From assembly GCF_965279545.1 (NCBI RefSeq), contig NZ_OZ257250.1:1426001-1490000 (forward strand): DNA of 64,000 bases, written 5' to 3'. The notes under the pieces were generated by a model. That model saw only the letters and a program-made list of their open reading frames with translations. It ran no database searches and had not been told where the DNA came from. Within the stretch, counting starts at the first letter, position 1. The number at the start of each line of letters is the position of its first letter. Positions 9,441 to 16,303 of this stretch are shown in pieces. The position numbers and the translations under genes were made by a program. The stretch comes from Methylibium sp965279545. Lineage in GTDB: Bacteria; Pseudomonadota; Gammaproteobacteria; Burkholderiales; Burkholderiaceae_C.

Positions 9441-10163
9441 TCAGTTCGACGGCAGCTGGCTTTGCCAGGCCGTCGTGCTGGTCGTCGGCCACTGCGGCTG
9501 GGAAGAGCTTCCCTCGGCGGCGCAGAGCGCGCTGCGCGCCGCCGCCTCGAACAGCGCCATCGCACCATCGAGCAAGGCCACGTCCGGCTGCGTGGATTCC
9601 AGGCGCAGGTAGAGCCGGCCGCGCAGAACCATCAGCACCAGCGGCCCCTCGTCGCCCAGCCAGCCTTGCCAGGCGGCCCGGAGTTGCGCCACCAGTTCCT
9701 TGTCCAGCCAGTGGGCCAGCGGCCCCACGGCATTCGCCGCGGTCGAAAAGCGCGAACGCAGCGCCTTCAGCGACGCCAGCTGGGTCTTGGGGAACATCGC
9801 CAGCCAGCGCATCTCCTCGGGCATGCCGGAATCGATCTGCGTCTGCATGTCCTGCGTGAAGAGCGCATAAGCGGCCTGTTCCAACTCTTCGGCCAACACG
9901 CGCGAGATCACCATCATCTGCAGGTTCTGCGGCAGGCCGAGATCCATGCGCAAGCGCAGTTCGCGATCGAGCAGATAGGCGCGCTGGGGCGTGCCCCACT
10001 CCATGCGCCAGGGCGTGCCGTGCATCTCGCCCTCGACCACGATGCCCTCGCCACCGCGCACCCGCTTGACCACCAGCCCACGCTGCTTGGCCCAAGCATG
10101 CAGACAGCGCCCGTCTGGGCTGCCGTGCCTGCCGTCGATCCAGCGCTTGAAGGAGTCGAGCAT
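9441..10163 (-). CDS. Conserved hypothetical protein
   Basis: 240 residues from ATG 10163 (MLDSFKRW). An upstream in-frame ATG at 10223 overlaps the promoter area of the divergent glutathione transferase gene and is less likely. No catalytic motif, signal peptide or membrane segment is visible. The composition is ordinary for a soluble alpha/beta protein: an N-terminal charged half (KQRGLVVKRVRGGEGIVVEG reads like a small beta-hairpin domain that would fold over bound nucleic acid or ligand, but this is a guess) and a helical C-terminal half. Codon choice has the strong third-position GC of the neighbouring genes, so I take it as real. It is convergent with the acyl-CoA dehydrogenase (24-base gap). 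I do not recognise the family and assign no function. Confidence 0.7.
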   Translation of the reverse strand: MLDSFKRWIDGRHGSPDGRCLHAWAKQRGLVVKRVRGGEGIVVEGEMHGTPWRMEWGTPQRAYLLDRELRLRMDLGLPQNLQMMVISRVLAEELEQAAYALFTQDMQTQIDSGMPEEMRWLAMFPKTQLASLKALRSRFSTAANAVGPLAHWLDKELVAQLRAAWQGWLGDEGPLVLMVLRGRLYLRLESTQPDVALLDGAMALFEAAARSALCAAEGSSSQPQWPTTSTTAWQSQLPSN

Positions 10164-10237
10164 GGGTTCTTGCGATCGAATAGAGTGACCTCGAGCGATC
10201 CGACGGATCACCGCTTCACGCACCGAGGACTCTCAAG

Positions 10238-10930
10238 ATGATTGAAGTGTATTCCTGGGCCACGCCCAATGGACACAAGGTGCACATCATGCTGGAGGAG
10301 TGCGGGCTGCCATACCGTGCATTTCCCGTCGATATTGGCGCCGGCGATCAGTTCAAGCCGGAATTCCTGGCGATCAGCCCGAACAACAAGATCCCCGCCA
10401 TCGTCGATCCGGACGGTCCGGACGGCAAGCCGATCTCGCTGTTCGAGTCCGGCGCGATCCTGCTCTACCTTGCCGACAAGACCGGCCGGCTGCTGCCGGC
10501 CAGCGTGCGCGGCAAGTACGCGGTCCTCGAGTGGCTGATGTTCCAGATGGGGGCGGTCGGCCCGATGCTCGGCCAGACGCACCACTTCCGCATCTATGCC
10601 CCCGAGAAGATCGACTATGCGATCGACCGCTACACCAACGAGGCGAAGCGTCTGTATGGTGTGATGAACCGCCAGTTGGCCAAGTCGAAATACATCGCCG
10701 GGGCCGACTACAGCATTGCCGATATCGCGATCTTTCCCTGGCTGCGCTCGTGGAAGAACCAGGGCATCGACTGGAACGACTACCCGCATCTGAAAGGCTG
10801 GTTCGATGAGATGGCCGCGCGCCCCGCGGTGCAGCGGGGCGTCGAGGTGCTGGCCCGGCAGCGCAAGCCGCTGGTCGACGAGGAATCGCGCAAGATGCTG
10901 TTCGGCAGCGAGCAGTACCGACAACGCTAG
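10238..10930 (+). CDS. yfcG: Glutathione S-transferase, YfcG-type disulfide-bond reductase
   Basis: 230 residues aligned nearly end to end with E. coli YfcG. The thioredoxin-like N-terminal domain has the active-site stretch WATPNGHKVHIMLEE (Thr/Asn in place of a catalytic Tyr), then FLAISPNNKIPAIVD with the cis-proline and LFESGAILLYLADKTG binding glutathione. The all-helical C-terminal domain contains QTHHF and YSIADIAIFPW. YfcG reduces small disulfides using two bound glutathiones and has little classical conjugation activity; the conserved NGHK motif suggests the same here. The last four bases overlap tail-to-tail with the flavoprotein gene on the other strand. Confidence 0.92.
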   Translation: MIEVYSWATPNGHKVHIMLEECGLPYRAFPVDIGAGDQFKPEFLAISPNNKIPAIVDPDGPDGKPISLFESGAILLYLADKTGRLLPASVRGKYAVLEWLMFQMGAVGPMLGQTHHFRIYAPEKIDYAIDRYTNEAKRLYGVMNRQLAKSKYIAGADYSIADIAIFPWLRSWKNQGIDWNDYPHLKGWFDEMAARPAVQRGVEVLARQRKPLVDEESRKMLFGSEQYRQR

Positions 10931-11514
10931 CCGGCCTCGCGGCCCAGGCTCCGCAGCTTGTCGAGCCAACGGGAGCGCTGCGCTTCATTCAGACTCTCGA
11001 CACTGCCCACCAGGGTCTCGCGAACCGGCGAGATGCCGACGAAACCCAGGATGTTGCGCTCCAGCGCCTTCAGGCTGTGTGCGCGAAAGTACCATCGGTA
11101 CAGCAGCGCCGGCATGCCCATCGTGACGACGATCCGCGCCGAGCGGCCCTGCAGCAGCTTGCGGAATCGGCCCCGTTCATCGGGCTTCGACAGCGCGAAT
11201 CCAGGGCATGCGACCTGCTCGAGAAAGCCCTTCAGCAACGCCGGCATCCCACCGAGCCAGAGTGGAAAGAACAGCACCAGGTGCTCGGACCAGCCGATGT
11301 CCTGCTGTGCTGCCTGCAGGACTGGCGGTAGCAGCCCGGCCTCCCAGGCCCCCTTGCTGCGCAGCAAGGGGAAGTCGAGTTCAGCCACGGTCACGGTGCG
11401 CACTTCGTGCCCGGCCGCGCGTGCGCCGTCGACATAGGACTGGGCCAGCGCATGGCCAAGATGCTGCGCGCTCGGGTCGGGATGACCCTGCAGGATCAGG
11501 ATGCGTCTGGGCAT
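10927..11514 (-). CDS. NAD(P)H dehydrogenase (quinone)-like flavoprotein
   Basis: 195 residues with the flavodoxin-2 fold. The first strand and phosphate loop read RRILILQGHPDPSAQHLGHA, the FMN/FAD-contacting loop is LFFPLWLGGMPALLKGFLEQ, and TMGMPALLYRW follows the fourth strand. Relatives are the MdaB, KefF/YheR and WrbA-like NAD(P)H:quinone oxidoreductases, which make two-electron reductions of quinones and protect from redox cycling. Next to the glutathione transferase it suggests a small oxidative/electrophile-stress pair, though the two are convergent and so not in one operon. Cytosolic by sequence. ATG at 11514 follows no strong ribosome binding site but the fold begins immediately. 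Confidence 0.85.
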   Translation of the reverse strand: MPRRILILQGHPDPSAQHLGHALAQSYVDGARAAGHEVRTVTVAELDFPLLRSKGAWEAGLLPPVLQAAQQDIGWSEHLVLFFPLWLGGMPALLKGFLEQVACPGFALSKPDERGRFRKLLQGRSARIVVTMGMPALLYRWYFRAHSLKALERNILGFVGISPVRETLVGSVESLNEAQRSRWLDKLRSLGREAG

Positions 11515-11734
11515 GAATGAGCGGCGAAATGCGACGCGCTGATGATGAGGCGGCCTCCCCGGTCATGGCTTGCGTCAGCGCAAACTCTCATGCCGTGCCC
11601 GATCTCTCAGGACCAACCCCGACACGCCCATGGCCAGGGGGTGGCCACTGCGAAGGCCGTGGTGAATCCAGACGGTGTGCACGCACGGTGCGCGCGATAC
11701 GGCCCCTCCGGACTCGCCAGCCGCGTGCAGCCCG

Positions 11735-12010
11735 CTATTCGCGCTCTGGGGTCAACGACAGGACGGCAGGCACCGTCTCCGCATCGTCGAACTGGCCGGC
11801 GTGCGCAGCTCGCAGTGCCGCCAGATCGCTGACGTTCGGAAGCACGGTGTCCGCATCACAGAGCGGACACACGGCGGTCGTGTCGTCATGCACCCAGGAA
11901 CTCACCTCCTCCGGCTTGAAGGTGCCCAGGCAGGAATAACAGCCCGCGATACTCGATCGCGCCAGCGCGGCTCGGTTGTTGAAGGATTGGTAGGAGGCGT
12001 AAGAAGGCAT
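11735..12010 (-). CDS. Small CxxC...CxxC putative zinc-ribbon protein
   Basis: 91 residues. Two cysteine pairs, CYSCL near residue 24 and CPLCD near residue 48, are spaced as in a zinc ribbon. The surrounding pattern (SSIAGCYSCLGTF, a Trp, then TAVCPLCDADTVLP) matches a widespread family of short uncharacterised cytoplasmic proteins whose consensus I recall as ARSSIxGCYxCxxxF...CPxCGxDSVI. Function unknown; I would not guess beyond metal binding. About 220 bases with no recognisable gene separate it from the flavoprotein gene; that gap has nothing I can name. Confidence 0.7.
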   Translation of the reverse strand: MPSYASYQSFNNRAALARSSIAGCYSCLGTFKPEEVSSWVHDDTTAVCPLCDADTVLPNVSDLAALRAAHAGQFDDAETVPAVLSLTPERE

Positions 12011-12220
12011 GGTCGGCAGGGTATTCCTCGCTCCGGTCGGTACCTATCCCGCTTCGGGGGGAATTGGCTGCTGCCTTCCCTGCCCCGCTGCGAACGATGC
12101 GGCGGCACGCGGCAAGCATCTGCAAGACTTTGGCAAAGGCAGCAGCACCCGCGATCGAAAGAACATGCACGAAGAGGCTGATGTGCAGCCTCGCAGCAAC
12201 GATCCCGGCACCCACCAATG

Positions 12221-12241
12221 CAAACGGCCCCGAAGGGCCGT
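12221..12241 (-). terminator. Hairpin terminator after tRNA-His
   Basis: On the minus strand this reads ACGGCCC, TTCG, GGGCCGT then TTTG: a seven-base-pair GC-rich stem capped by a stable UUCG tetraloop with a short T tract. It lies 19 bases past the tRNA-His CCA end and would end transcription of ppiD and/or the tRNA. Confidence 0.65.
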
Positions 12242-12259
12242 CGACAGAGGGGAAATCCG

Positions 12260-12336
12260 TGGGGTGGCTGATGGGACTCGAACCCACGACAACAGGAATC
12301 ACAATCCTGGACTCTACCAACTGAGCTACAGCCACC
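12260..12336 (-). tRNA. tRNA-His (GTG)
   Basis: The complement folds into a complete cloverleaf: acceptor GTGGCTG paired with CAGCCAC, D arm TAGCTCAGTTGGTAGAG, anticodon loop ATTGTGATT with anticodon GTG, T arm with GTTCGAA. The histidine identity elements are present: an extra 5' G (G-1 at 12336) opposite discriminator C73 (12263). CCA is encoded (12262-12260). It begins 28 bases after ppiD ends on the same strand. Confidence 0.98.
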
Positions 12337-12348
12337 GCAGAGCCCTGA

Positions 12349-12354
12349 ATTATA
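12349..12354 (-). promoter_or_regulatory. Consensus -10 element of tRNA-His
   Basis: On the minus strand the sequence is a perfect TATAAT, positioned so that transcription would start about six bases before the tRNA. There is no TTGACA-like box at the normal spacing, so the promoter is half-consensus. It gives the tRNA a possible start independent of ppiD. Confidence 0.5.
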
Positions 12355-12364
12355 GCGGAGCCGC

Positions 12365-14287
12365 TCAGCGCGAGACGCCCGTCGATTCGTTCTCGCCCCC
12401 CTTGGCCACGCCGGTGATCTTGACCTTGTAGCGCTCCTTCAGCGCGGCGTAGTAGGCCTCGTCCTCGGCCGCGCCCCAGATCTGCGCGTACTGCTGCTGC
12501 AGCCGCTTCTCATCGGCTGCTGTCGTGTCGCGCGGCAGCAGCTTGTCGATGCGCACCACTGCATAGCCTTCCTCGCCGAAATCGACGCCGGTCCAGGACG
12601 GCAAGGGCGCGGGCGGCGCCTTCATCACCGCGTCGATCAGCGCAGGCGGGAGCGCCTGCTGCTGGTTGCGCGAGACCTTCAATGCGGGCTCCAGGCCTTC
12701 GGGCTCGGCGCCCCCCTTCCATGCCGCGAGCCGGGCCAAGCCTTCCGTGCGCGCCAGTGTGGCCGACTGTTCTGCGACTACGCGCTCGCGAACCCGCTCT
12801 TTGACCTCGGTCAGCGGCAGCTTGCGCGACGGGGCGTATTCGACGACGCGGCCCGCAGCGAGCTGGTTGCCGCCGAGGTCCACTGCTTCGGTGTTGCGCT
12901 TGTTGCGCAGGGTGTCGGTGGCAAACAGTGCCTCGAGGAATTTCGGGTTTGCAAGAGCCCCGGTTGCACCCTGGGCCGGCGCGCGCGTCACGCCGGTGGC
13001 GGTGCGCACGGTCAGCTTGAGTTTTTCGGCCGCCGGCTTGAGGCTGTCGGCCTGTTCGTACACGGTGTTGCTGAAGGTCTCGGCCGCTTCGGCAAAGCGG
13101 CGCTGAGCCAGCTGCTGCTTGACCTCGTTCTCGATCTCGGCCTTGACCGCGTCGAAGGGCTTTTTCTCGCCGCCGCGCACGGCGGTGAGCAGGATCACGT
13201 GGTAACCGAAGTCGCTTTCCACCACGTCGCCGAGCTGCCCGGGCTTCAAGGCAAAGGCCGCGTCCTCGAAAGGCTTGACCATCGCGCCACGCGCGAAGAA
13301 ATCGAGATCGCCTCCCTGCACCGCGGAGCCGGGATCCTCCGAGTTCTTCTTCGCCAATTCCGCAAACTTGCCCGGATCCTGCTTCGCCTGGGCGAGCAGG
13401 GCCGTCGCCTTGGCCTTCGCCTTCTCGCGCTGCTCGGCGGACGCGCTGCGCTCGGCCTTGATCAGGATGTGGCTGGCCCGTCGCTCCTGCGGGGTGGTGT
13501 AGCGGCCTTCGTTCTCCGCGTAGTACTTGCGCAGGTCTTCCTCACTGACCGTCAGGCCGGACTTGATCGCGTCCAGGTCGAGCACGAGGTACTCGAGCGA
13601 CGCCTGTTCGGGCGTTTCGAACTCCGATGCGTGCCGGGCATCCTTGTAGTAGGCCTCGATGTCGGCGTCGCTCGGATGCACCTTGACCACGAAGTTCTTC
13701 GCTTCGAAGCGCGCAATGCGGACTTCTCGTTGCTGCAGCACCGCATCGAGCGCCTCCGCGGTGCTGCGGCTCGGTGCCAATGCCGTACCGCTGATGCCGA
13801 GCAGGACCTGGCGCATCGCCAGATCCTGGCGAAGTTGCTGCTCGAACTGCCGCGCATTCAGGCCCTGGGCCGCCAGCAGTTCGGCGTTCAGGCTGCCGTC
13901 GGGCTTGCGCAGGAAAGCGAGTTGCGGATCGCTGGCAAAGACCCGCTGCAGGTGCTCGTCACTGGCAGTCAGGTGCAGCTTGTCGGCAGCCACCAGCATC
14001 ACGCGCTCACGCACCAGTGCATCGAGCGTGTTCTGCTTCGCCTCGGGCGTGTCGAACACCTTCAAGTCGACGCCCGGCGACTGAGCGCGCAAACGCTCGA
14101 CCTGCTTGCGGTGCGCCGCATCCCATTCGGCCTGCGTGATCGAGTGCCCCGCCACTTTCGCAACGGAGGCGTTGCCGCCACTGAAGCCGGTGTAACCCTG
14201 GACACCGAAGAACACGAAGGCCGGGAAGACAAGCAGTACCAGCACGAACTGGAACAAGCGGGTGTGCGAACGAACGAATTCAAACAT
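12365..14287 (-). CDS. ppiD: Periplasmic peptidyl-prolyl isomerase/chaperone PpiD (SurA N-terminal domain)
   Basis: 640 residues (E. coli PpiD is 623) from ATG 14287. A short cytoplasmic N-terminus leads to one uncleaved membrane anchor (about residues 11-31, FQFVLVLLVFPAFVFFGVQG), then a SurA-like helical chaperone region, then a parvulin domain (about residues 265-360; ERRASHILIK, GGDLDFFARGAMVKPFEDAA, SDFGYHVILL). A second parvulin-like remnant follows and the tail is helical. PpiD is held at the SecYEG exit and assists early folding of outer-membrane and periplasmic proteins. It follows hupB and tRNA-Val in the same direction, an order known in betaproteobacteria, and precedes tRNA-His. 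A palindrome in its leader (14325-14350) may affect read-through from hupB. Confidence 0.93.
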   Translation of the reverse strand: MFEFVRSHTRLFQFVLVLLVFPAFVFFGVQGYTGFSGGNASVAKVAGHSITQAEWDAAHRKQVERLRAQSPGVDLKVFDTPEAKQNTLDALVRERVMLVAADKLHLTASDEHLQRVFASDPQLAFLRKPDGSLNAELLAAQGLNARQFEQQLRQDLAMRQVLLGISGTALAPSRSTAEALDAVLQQREVRIARFEAKNFVVKVHPSDADIEAYYKDARHASEFETPEQASLEYLVLDLDAIKSGLTVSEEDLRKYYAENEGRYTTPQERRASHILIKAERSASAEQREKAKAKATALLAQAKQDPGKFAELAKKNSEDPGSAVQGGDLDFFARGAMVKPFEDAAFALKPGQLGDVVESDFGYHVILLTAVRGGEKKPFDAVKAEIENEVKQQLAQRRFAEAAETFSNTVYEQADSLKPAAEKLKLTVRTATGVTRAPAQGATGALANPKFLEALFATDTLRNKRNTEAVDLGGNQLAAGRVVEYAPSRKLPLTEVKERVRERVVAEQSATLARTEGLARLAAWKGGAEPEGLEPALKVSRNQQQALPPALIDAVMKAPPAPLPSWTGVDFGEEGYAVVRIDKLLPRDTTAADEKRLQQQYAQIWGAAEDEAYYAALKERYKVKITGVAKGGENESTGVSR

Positions 14288-14324
14288 CGATGGCCTCGAG
14301 TGATCTGTTGCAGTCCACATGCGA

Positions 14325-14350
14325 CAAAGGCGAACCGCGGTTCGCCTTTG
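14325..14350. repeat. 26-bp perfect palindrome upstream of ppiD
   Basis: CAAAGGCGAACCG is followed directly by its reverse complement, a perfect 26-base palindrome between tRNA-Val and ppiD. In RNA it forms a stem of about 11-12 pairs with a tiny loop. The T run on the minus strand is only three bases, so it is a poor intrinsic terminator; it could be an RNA processing signal, a weak terminator or a protein-binding site. Confidence 0.6.
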
Positions 14351-14441
14351 GGGGACTGGCTCTCGTGCACGTCTCGCGAAACGTGCCACTTCGGGATTCT
14401 ATCGAAGCGATCGGGACCGCCTGCGACTGCTGACTCCGGGA

Positions 14442-14517
14442 TGGTGGGTGCTGAGGGGCTCGAACCCCCGACCTACGCCTTGTAAGGGCGCCGCTCTACC
14501 AACTGAGCTAAGCACCC
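14442..14517 (-). tRNA. tRNA-Val (TAC)
   Basis: The complement folds as a cloverleaf: acceptor GGGTGCT/AGCACCC, D arm TAGCTCAGTTGGTAGAG, anticodon loop CCTTACAAG with TAC, T arm GGGGTTCGAGCCCC, discriminator A and encoded CCA. Its 5' end is only 13 bases from the hupB stop codon, so it has no room for its own promoter and is presumably cut from the hupB transcript by RNase P. Confidence 0.98.
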
Positions 14518-14530
14518 GAGTCGACACGGC

Positions 14531-14803
14531 TCAGTTGAGCGCGTCCTTCAGAGCCTTGCCCGGGCGGAACTTCGGAACCTTGGCTGCCTTGATCTTGATC
14601 GTGTCGCCGGTGCGCGGATTGCGTCCGCTGCGCGCTGCACGCTTGGTCACGGCAAATGTGCCAAACCCGACGAGCGACACGCTTCCGCCCTTCTTGAGCG
14701 TCGTGCGCACACCGCCGATCAGCGCCTCGAGTGCGCGCGTGGCAGCGGCCTTCGAGATGTCGGCCTGCTTGGCGATGTGTTCGATCAGTTCAGTCTTGTT
14801 CAC
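14531..14803 (-). CDS. hupB: DNA-binding protein HU-beta
   Basis: 90 residues, the standard HU length. The helical dimerisation half (MNKTELIEHIAKQADISKAA) is followed by the beta-arm signature GRNPRTGDTIKI and the C-terminal FRPGKALKDALN. HU bends and compacts DNA as a dimer and supports replication initiation and recombination. A strong sigma-70-like promoter is placed about 100 bases upstream (14902-14930), in line with HU's abundance. Downstream are tRNA-Val and ppiD. The usual upstream neighbour in this lineage, lon, is not here. Confidence 0.97.
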   Translation of the reverse strand: MNKTELIEHIAKQADISKAAATRALEALIGGVRTTLKKGGSVSLVGFGTFAVTKRAARSGRNPRTGDTIKIKAAKVPKFRPGKALKDALN

Positions 14804-14901
14804 GAAAGGTACCCCCTCTGAAAGGTGTCTCAGTCTATGGTGGAAGGTGCGGGACCAAGCCCGGTGGGACGCGCTGCGAAAGACCGCTTGGACTGCGGAT
14901 C

Positions 14902-14930
14902 ATTACAGCGGTGAGCCTGCGGGGTGTCAA
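14902..14930 (-). promoter_or_regulatory. Sigma-70 promoter of hupB
   Basis: Reading the minus strand: TTGACA (14930-14925, perfect -35), a 17-base spacer, and TGTAAT (14907-14902, five of six matches to -10). Expected start is near 14895, leaving a leader of about 90 bases before the hupB ATG. This is the best promoter match I found in the window. The 388 bases between hupB and pgsA otherwise hold only the small candidate gene at 15064-15192. Confidence 0.8.
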
Positions 14931-15063
14931 GCGCGGAAGGCGATTCTATGCGTATTCCCCCATGCAGCCGCAGCGTCGCCCTGGCACTTGACACGCTGGT
15001 TGCAGGCTGCGACGGCACAGCGAACATGACAGCCTGTGAAGCCGACGGAACAGGTCGAGCCGC

Positions 15064-15192
15064 TCATGCATCGAGCGCCGACGCCCTGCGCGACGAACGG
15101 AGCACAACAGCCACACCCATCGCCGTGAGCGCGGTCCGACCACCAGCAAGCATCGCGCCGATCAACAGCGCGCGCCGTTGGGCCGGTGACAT
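15064..15192 (-). CDS. Candidate 42-residue membrane peptide coupled to pgsA
   Basis: The ATG overlaps the pgsA stop as TGATG, the arrangement used for translational coupling, and the frame runs 42 codons. The product has a basic start (SPAQRR), one hydrophobic stretch of about 20 residues (LLIGAMLAGGRTALTAMG) and a basic end (SSRR), compatible with a single small membrane helix. I recognise no family, and such a short frame could be chance in GC-rich DNA. Listed because of the coupling and the hydropathy pattern. Confidence 0.3.
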   Translation of the reverse strand: MSPAQRRALLIGAMLAGGRTALTAMGVAVVLRSSRRASALDA

Positions 15193-15758
15193 CAGCGCGC
15201 CTTGGCCCGGATCTCGGGCAGCGCCTTCTGCAGGTAGTACACCATCGACCAGATGGTCAGCGCGGCGGCGACGAGGATCAGCACCGTGCCCCAGAGGTGG
15301 GTGTCGATCAGGTCGAACAGCCGGCCGTCGAACAGCAGGAAGGGAATCGCGACCATCTGCACCGTGGTCTTGAGCTTGCCCAACATGTGCACCGCGACAC
15401 TGCGCGAGGCGCCGATCTGCGCCATCCACTCGCGCAGCGCCGAGATCGCGATCTCGCGGCCGATGATCACCAGCGCGATCAGTGCGTTCACGCGGTCGAG
15501 CTGCACGAGGATCAGCAAGGCGGCGCAGACCAGGAACTTGTCGGCCACCGGGTCGAGGAAGGCACCGAAGGACGAGGTCTGGTTCAGCCTGCGCGCCAGG
15601 TAGCCGTCGGCCCAGTCGGTGAGCGCGACCACGATGAACAGCACCGTCGCGATCAGGTTCTGCAGCGAAGGCTGGACCTGCAGATAGAACACACCGACGA
15701 TCAGCGGAATCGCGACGATGCGCGCCCAGGTCAGCAGTGTCGGCAGCGTGAAGAACAT
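15192..15758 (-). CDS. pgsA: CDP-diacylglycerol--glycerol-3-phosphate 3-phosphatidyltransferase
   Basis: 188 residues from ATG 15758, the usual PgsA size. The CDP-alcohol phosphatidyltransferase motif is complete: DWADGYLARR followed by GAFLDPVADKFL (D-G-x2-A-R-x8-G-x3-D-x3-D), with the aspartates that bind the metal and CDP. Five to six hydrophobic helices place it in the inner membrane. It makes phosphatidylglycerophosphate, the precursor of phosphatidylglycerol and cardiolipin. It lies 52 bases after the lipoprotein gene in the run uvrC-lipoprotein-pgsA; uvrC-pgsA linkage is common in proteobacteria. Confidence 0.96.
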   Translation of the reverse strand: MFFTLPTLLTWARIVAIPLIVGVFYLQVQPSLQNLIATVLFIVVALTDWADGYLARRLNQTSSFGAFLDPVADKFLVCAALLILVQLDRVNALIALVIIGREIAISALREWMAQIGASRSVAVHMLGKLKTTVQMVAIPFLLFDGRLFDLIDTHLWGTVLILVAAALTIWSMVYYLQKALPEIRAKAR

Positions 15759-15810
15759 GGGGCCATTGTGCCCAAGAAGGACCGCCGGCCGCGCCAGTCC
15801 CCCGCGCGGA

Positions 15811-16296
15811 TCAGGAATCGAGCGTGCGCGGCTTGAACTTGCGATCGTCCCGGAACAGGAAAGTCTCGGTGAACTTCCACGGCCGGGGCAGCCGCGATAC
15901 ATCGCCGAACGGGGCCGCACGGCGCACCGCGTCGATCGCGAGCTGGGTCGTGTCCTTCGCCTGGCGCGGTTCACGCAGCACCTCGATGCGGCGCACGCTG
16001 CCGTCGGCGTTGAGCTCGACCTCCAGCACGGGAATCGCCAGCAGCGGGTCGGGCACCTCGCCGGTGTAGGTCATGCCCGGATTGGCCGCCACCAACCGCC
16101 TCGCCGCATGCAGTCTCAGCGCGGCCAGCGTTCGCGGCGCTTCGGCGGCCGGCAATGCGCCGGACGGCCTTGATGCGGGTGCGGGCGCGCCGGGCCGGGC
16201 GGGCGCTGGCGCGGGCGGCGGCGCGGTCGAGCAGGCACTCAGTGTCAACGCGAGGGCACCCGCCAGTCGGGCTGCGTTCCAGGGCGCGCGGCGCAC
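15811..16296 (-). CDS. Putative lipoprotein with TonB C-terminal-like domain
   Basis: 161 residues if the GTG at 16296 is used; a GTG at 16317 would overlap uvrC and lengthen the signal peptide unusually. The N-terminus is a lipoprotein signal: basic RR, hydrophobic LAGALALTL, then the lipobox LSAC. A Pro/Ala-rich linker follows. The C-terminal 90 residues (PDPLLAIPVLEVELNADGSV, LPRPWKFTETFLFRDDRKF) resemble the TonB C-terminal fold found in stand-alone periplasmic proteins. No ExoB/ExbD partner or N-terminal TonB membrane anchor is present, so energy transduction is unlikely; more probably an envelope lipoprotein of unknown role. It is seven bases after uvrC, so co-expressed with it. Confidence 0.65.
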   Translation of the reverse strand: MRRAPWNAARLAGALALTLSACSTAPPPAPAPARPGAPAPASRPSGALPAAEAPRTLAALRLHAARRLVAANPGMTYTGEVPDPLLAIPVLEVELNADGSVRRIEVLREPRQAKDTTQLAIDAVRRAAPFGDVSRLPRPWKFTETFLFRDDRKFKPRTLDS

Positions 16297-16303
16297 CGGT
16301 GAT

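Noticed and set aside
9424..10095. Alternative minus-strand frame in the 9.4-10.1 kb gene
   Set aside because: Its translation is Arg/Gly/Ala-rich without structure; the overlapping frame ending at 9441 has normal protein composition.
11595..11630. CTCTCAGG...GACA on the plus strand, resembling part of a glycine riboswitch
   Set aside because: The matching 5' GGAGAG element and the GCGCCGAAGG core are missing, and no downstream plus-strand gene exists.
12011..12259. Open frames in the gap between the zinc-ribbon gene and tRNA-His
   Set aside because: They have poor codon usage and run across the tRNA; only the terminator hairpin is supported.
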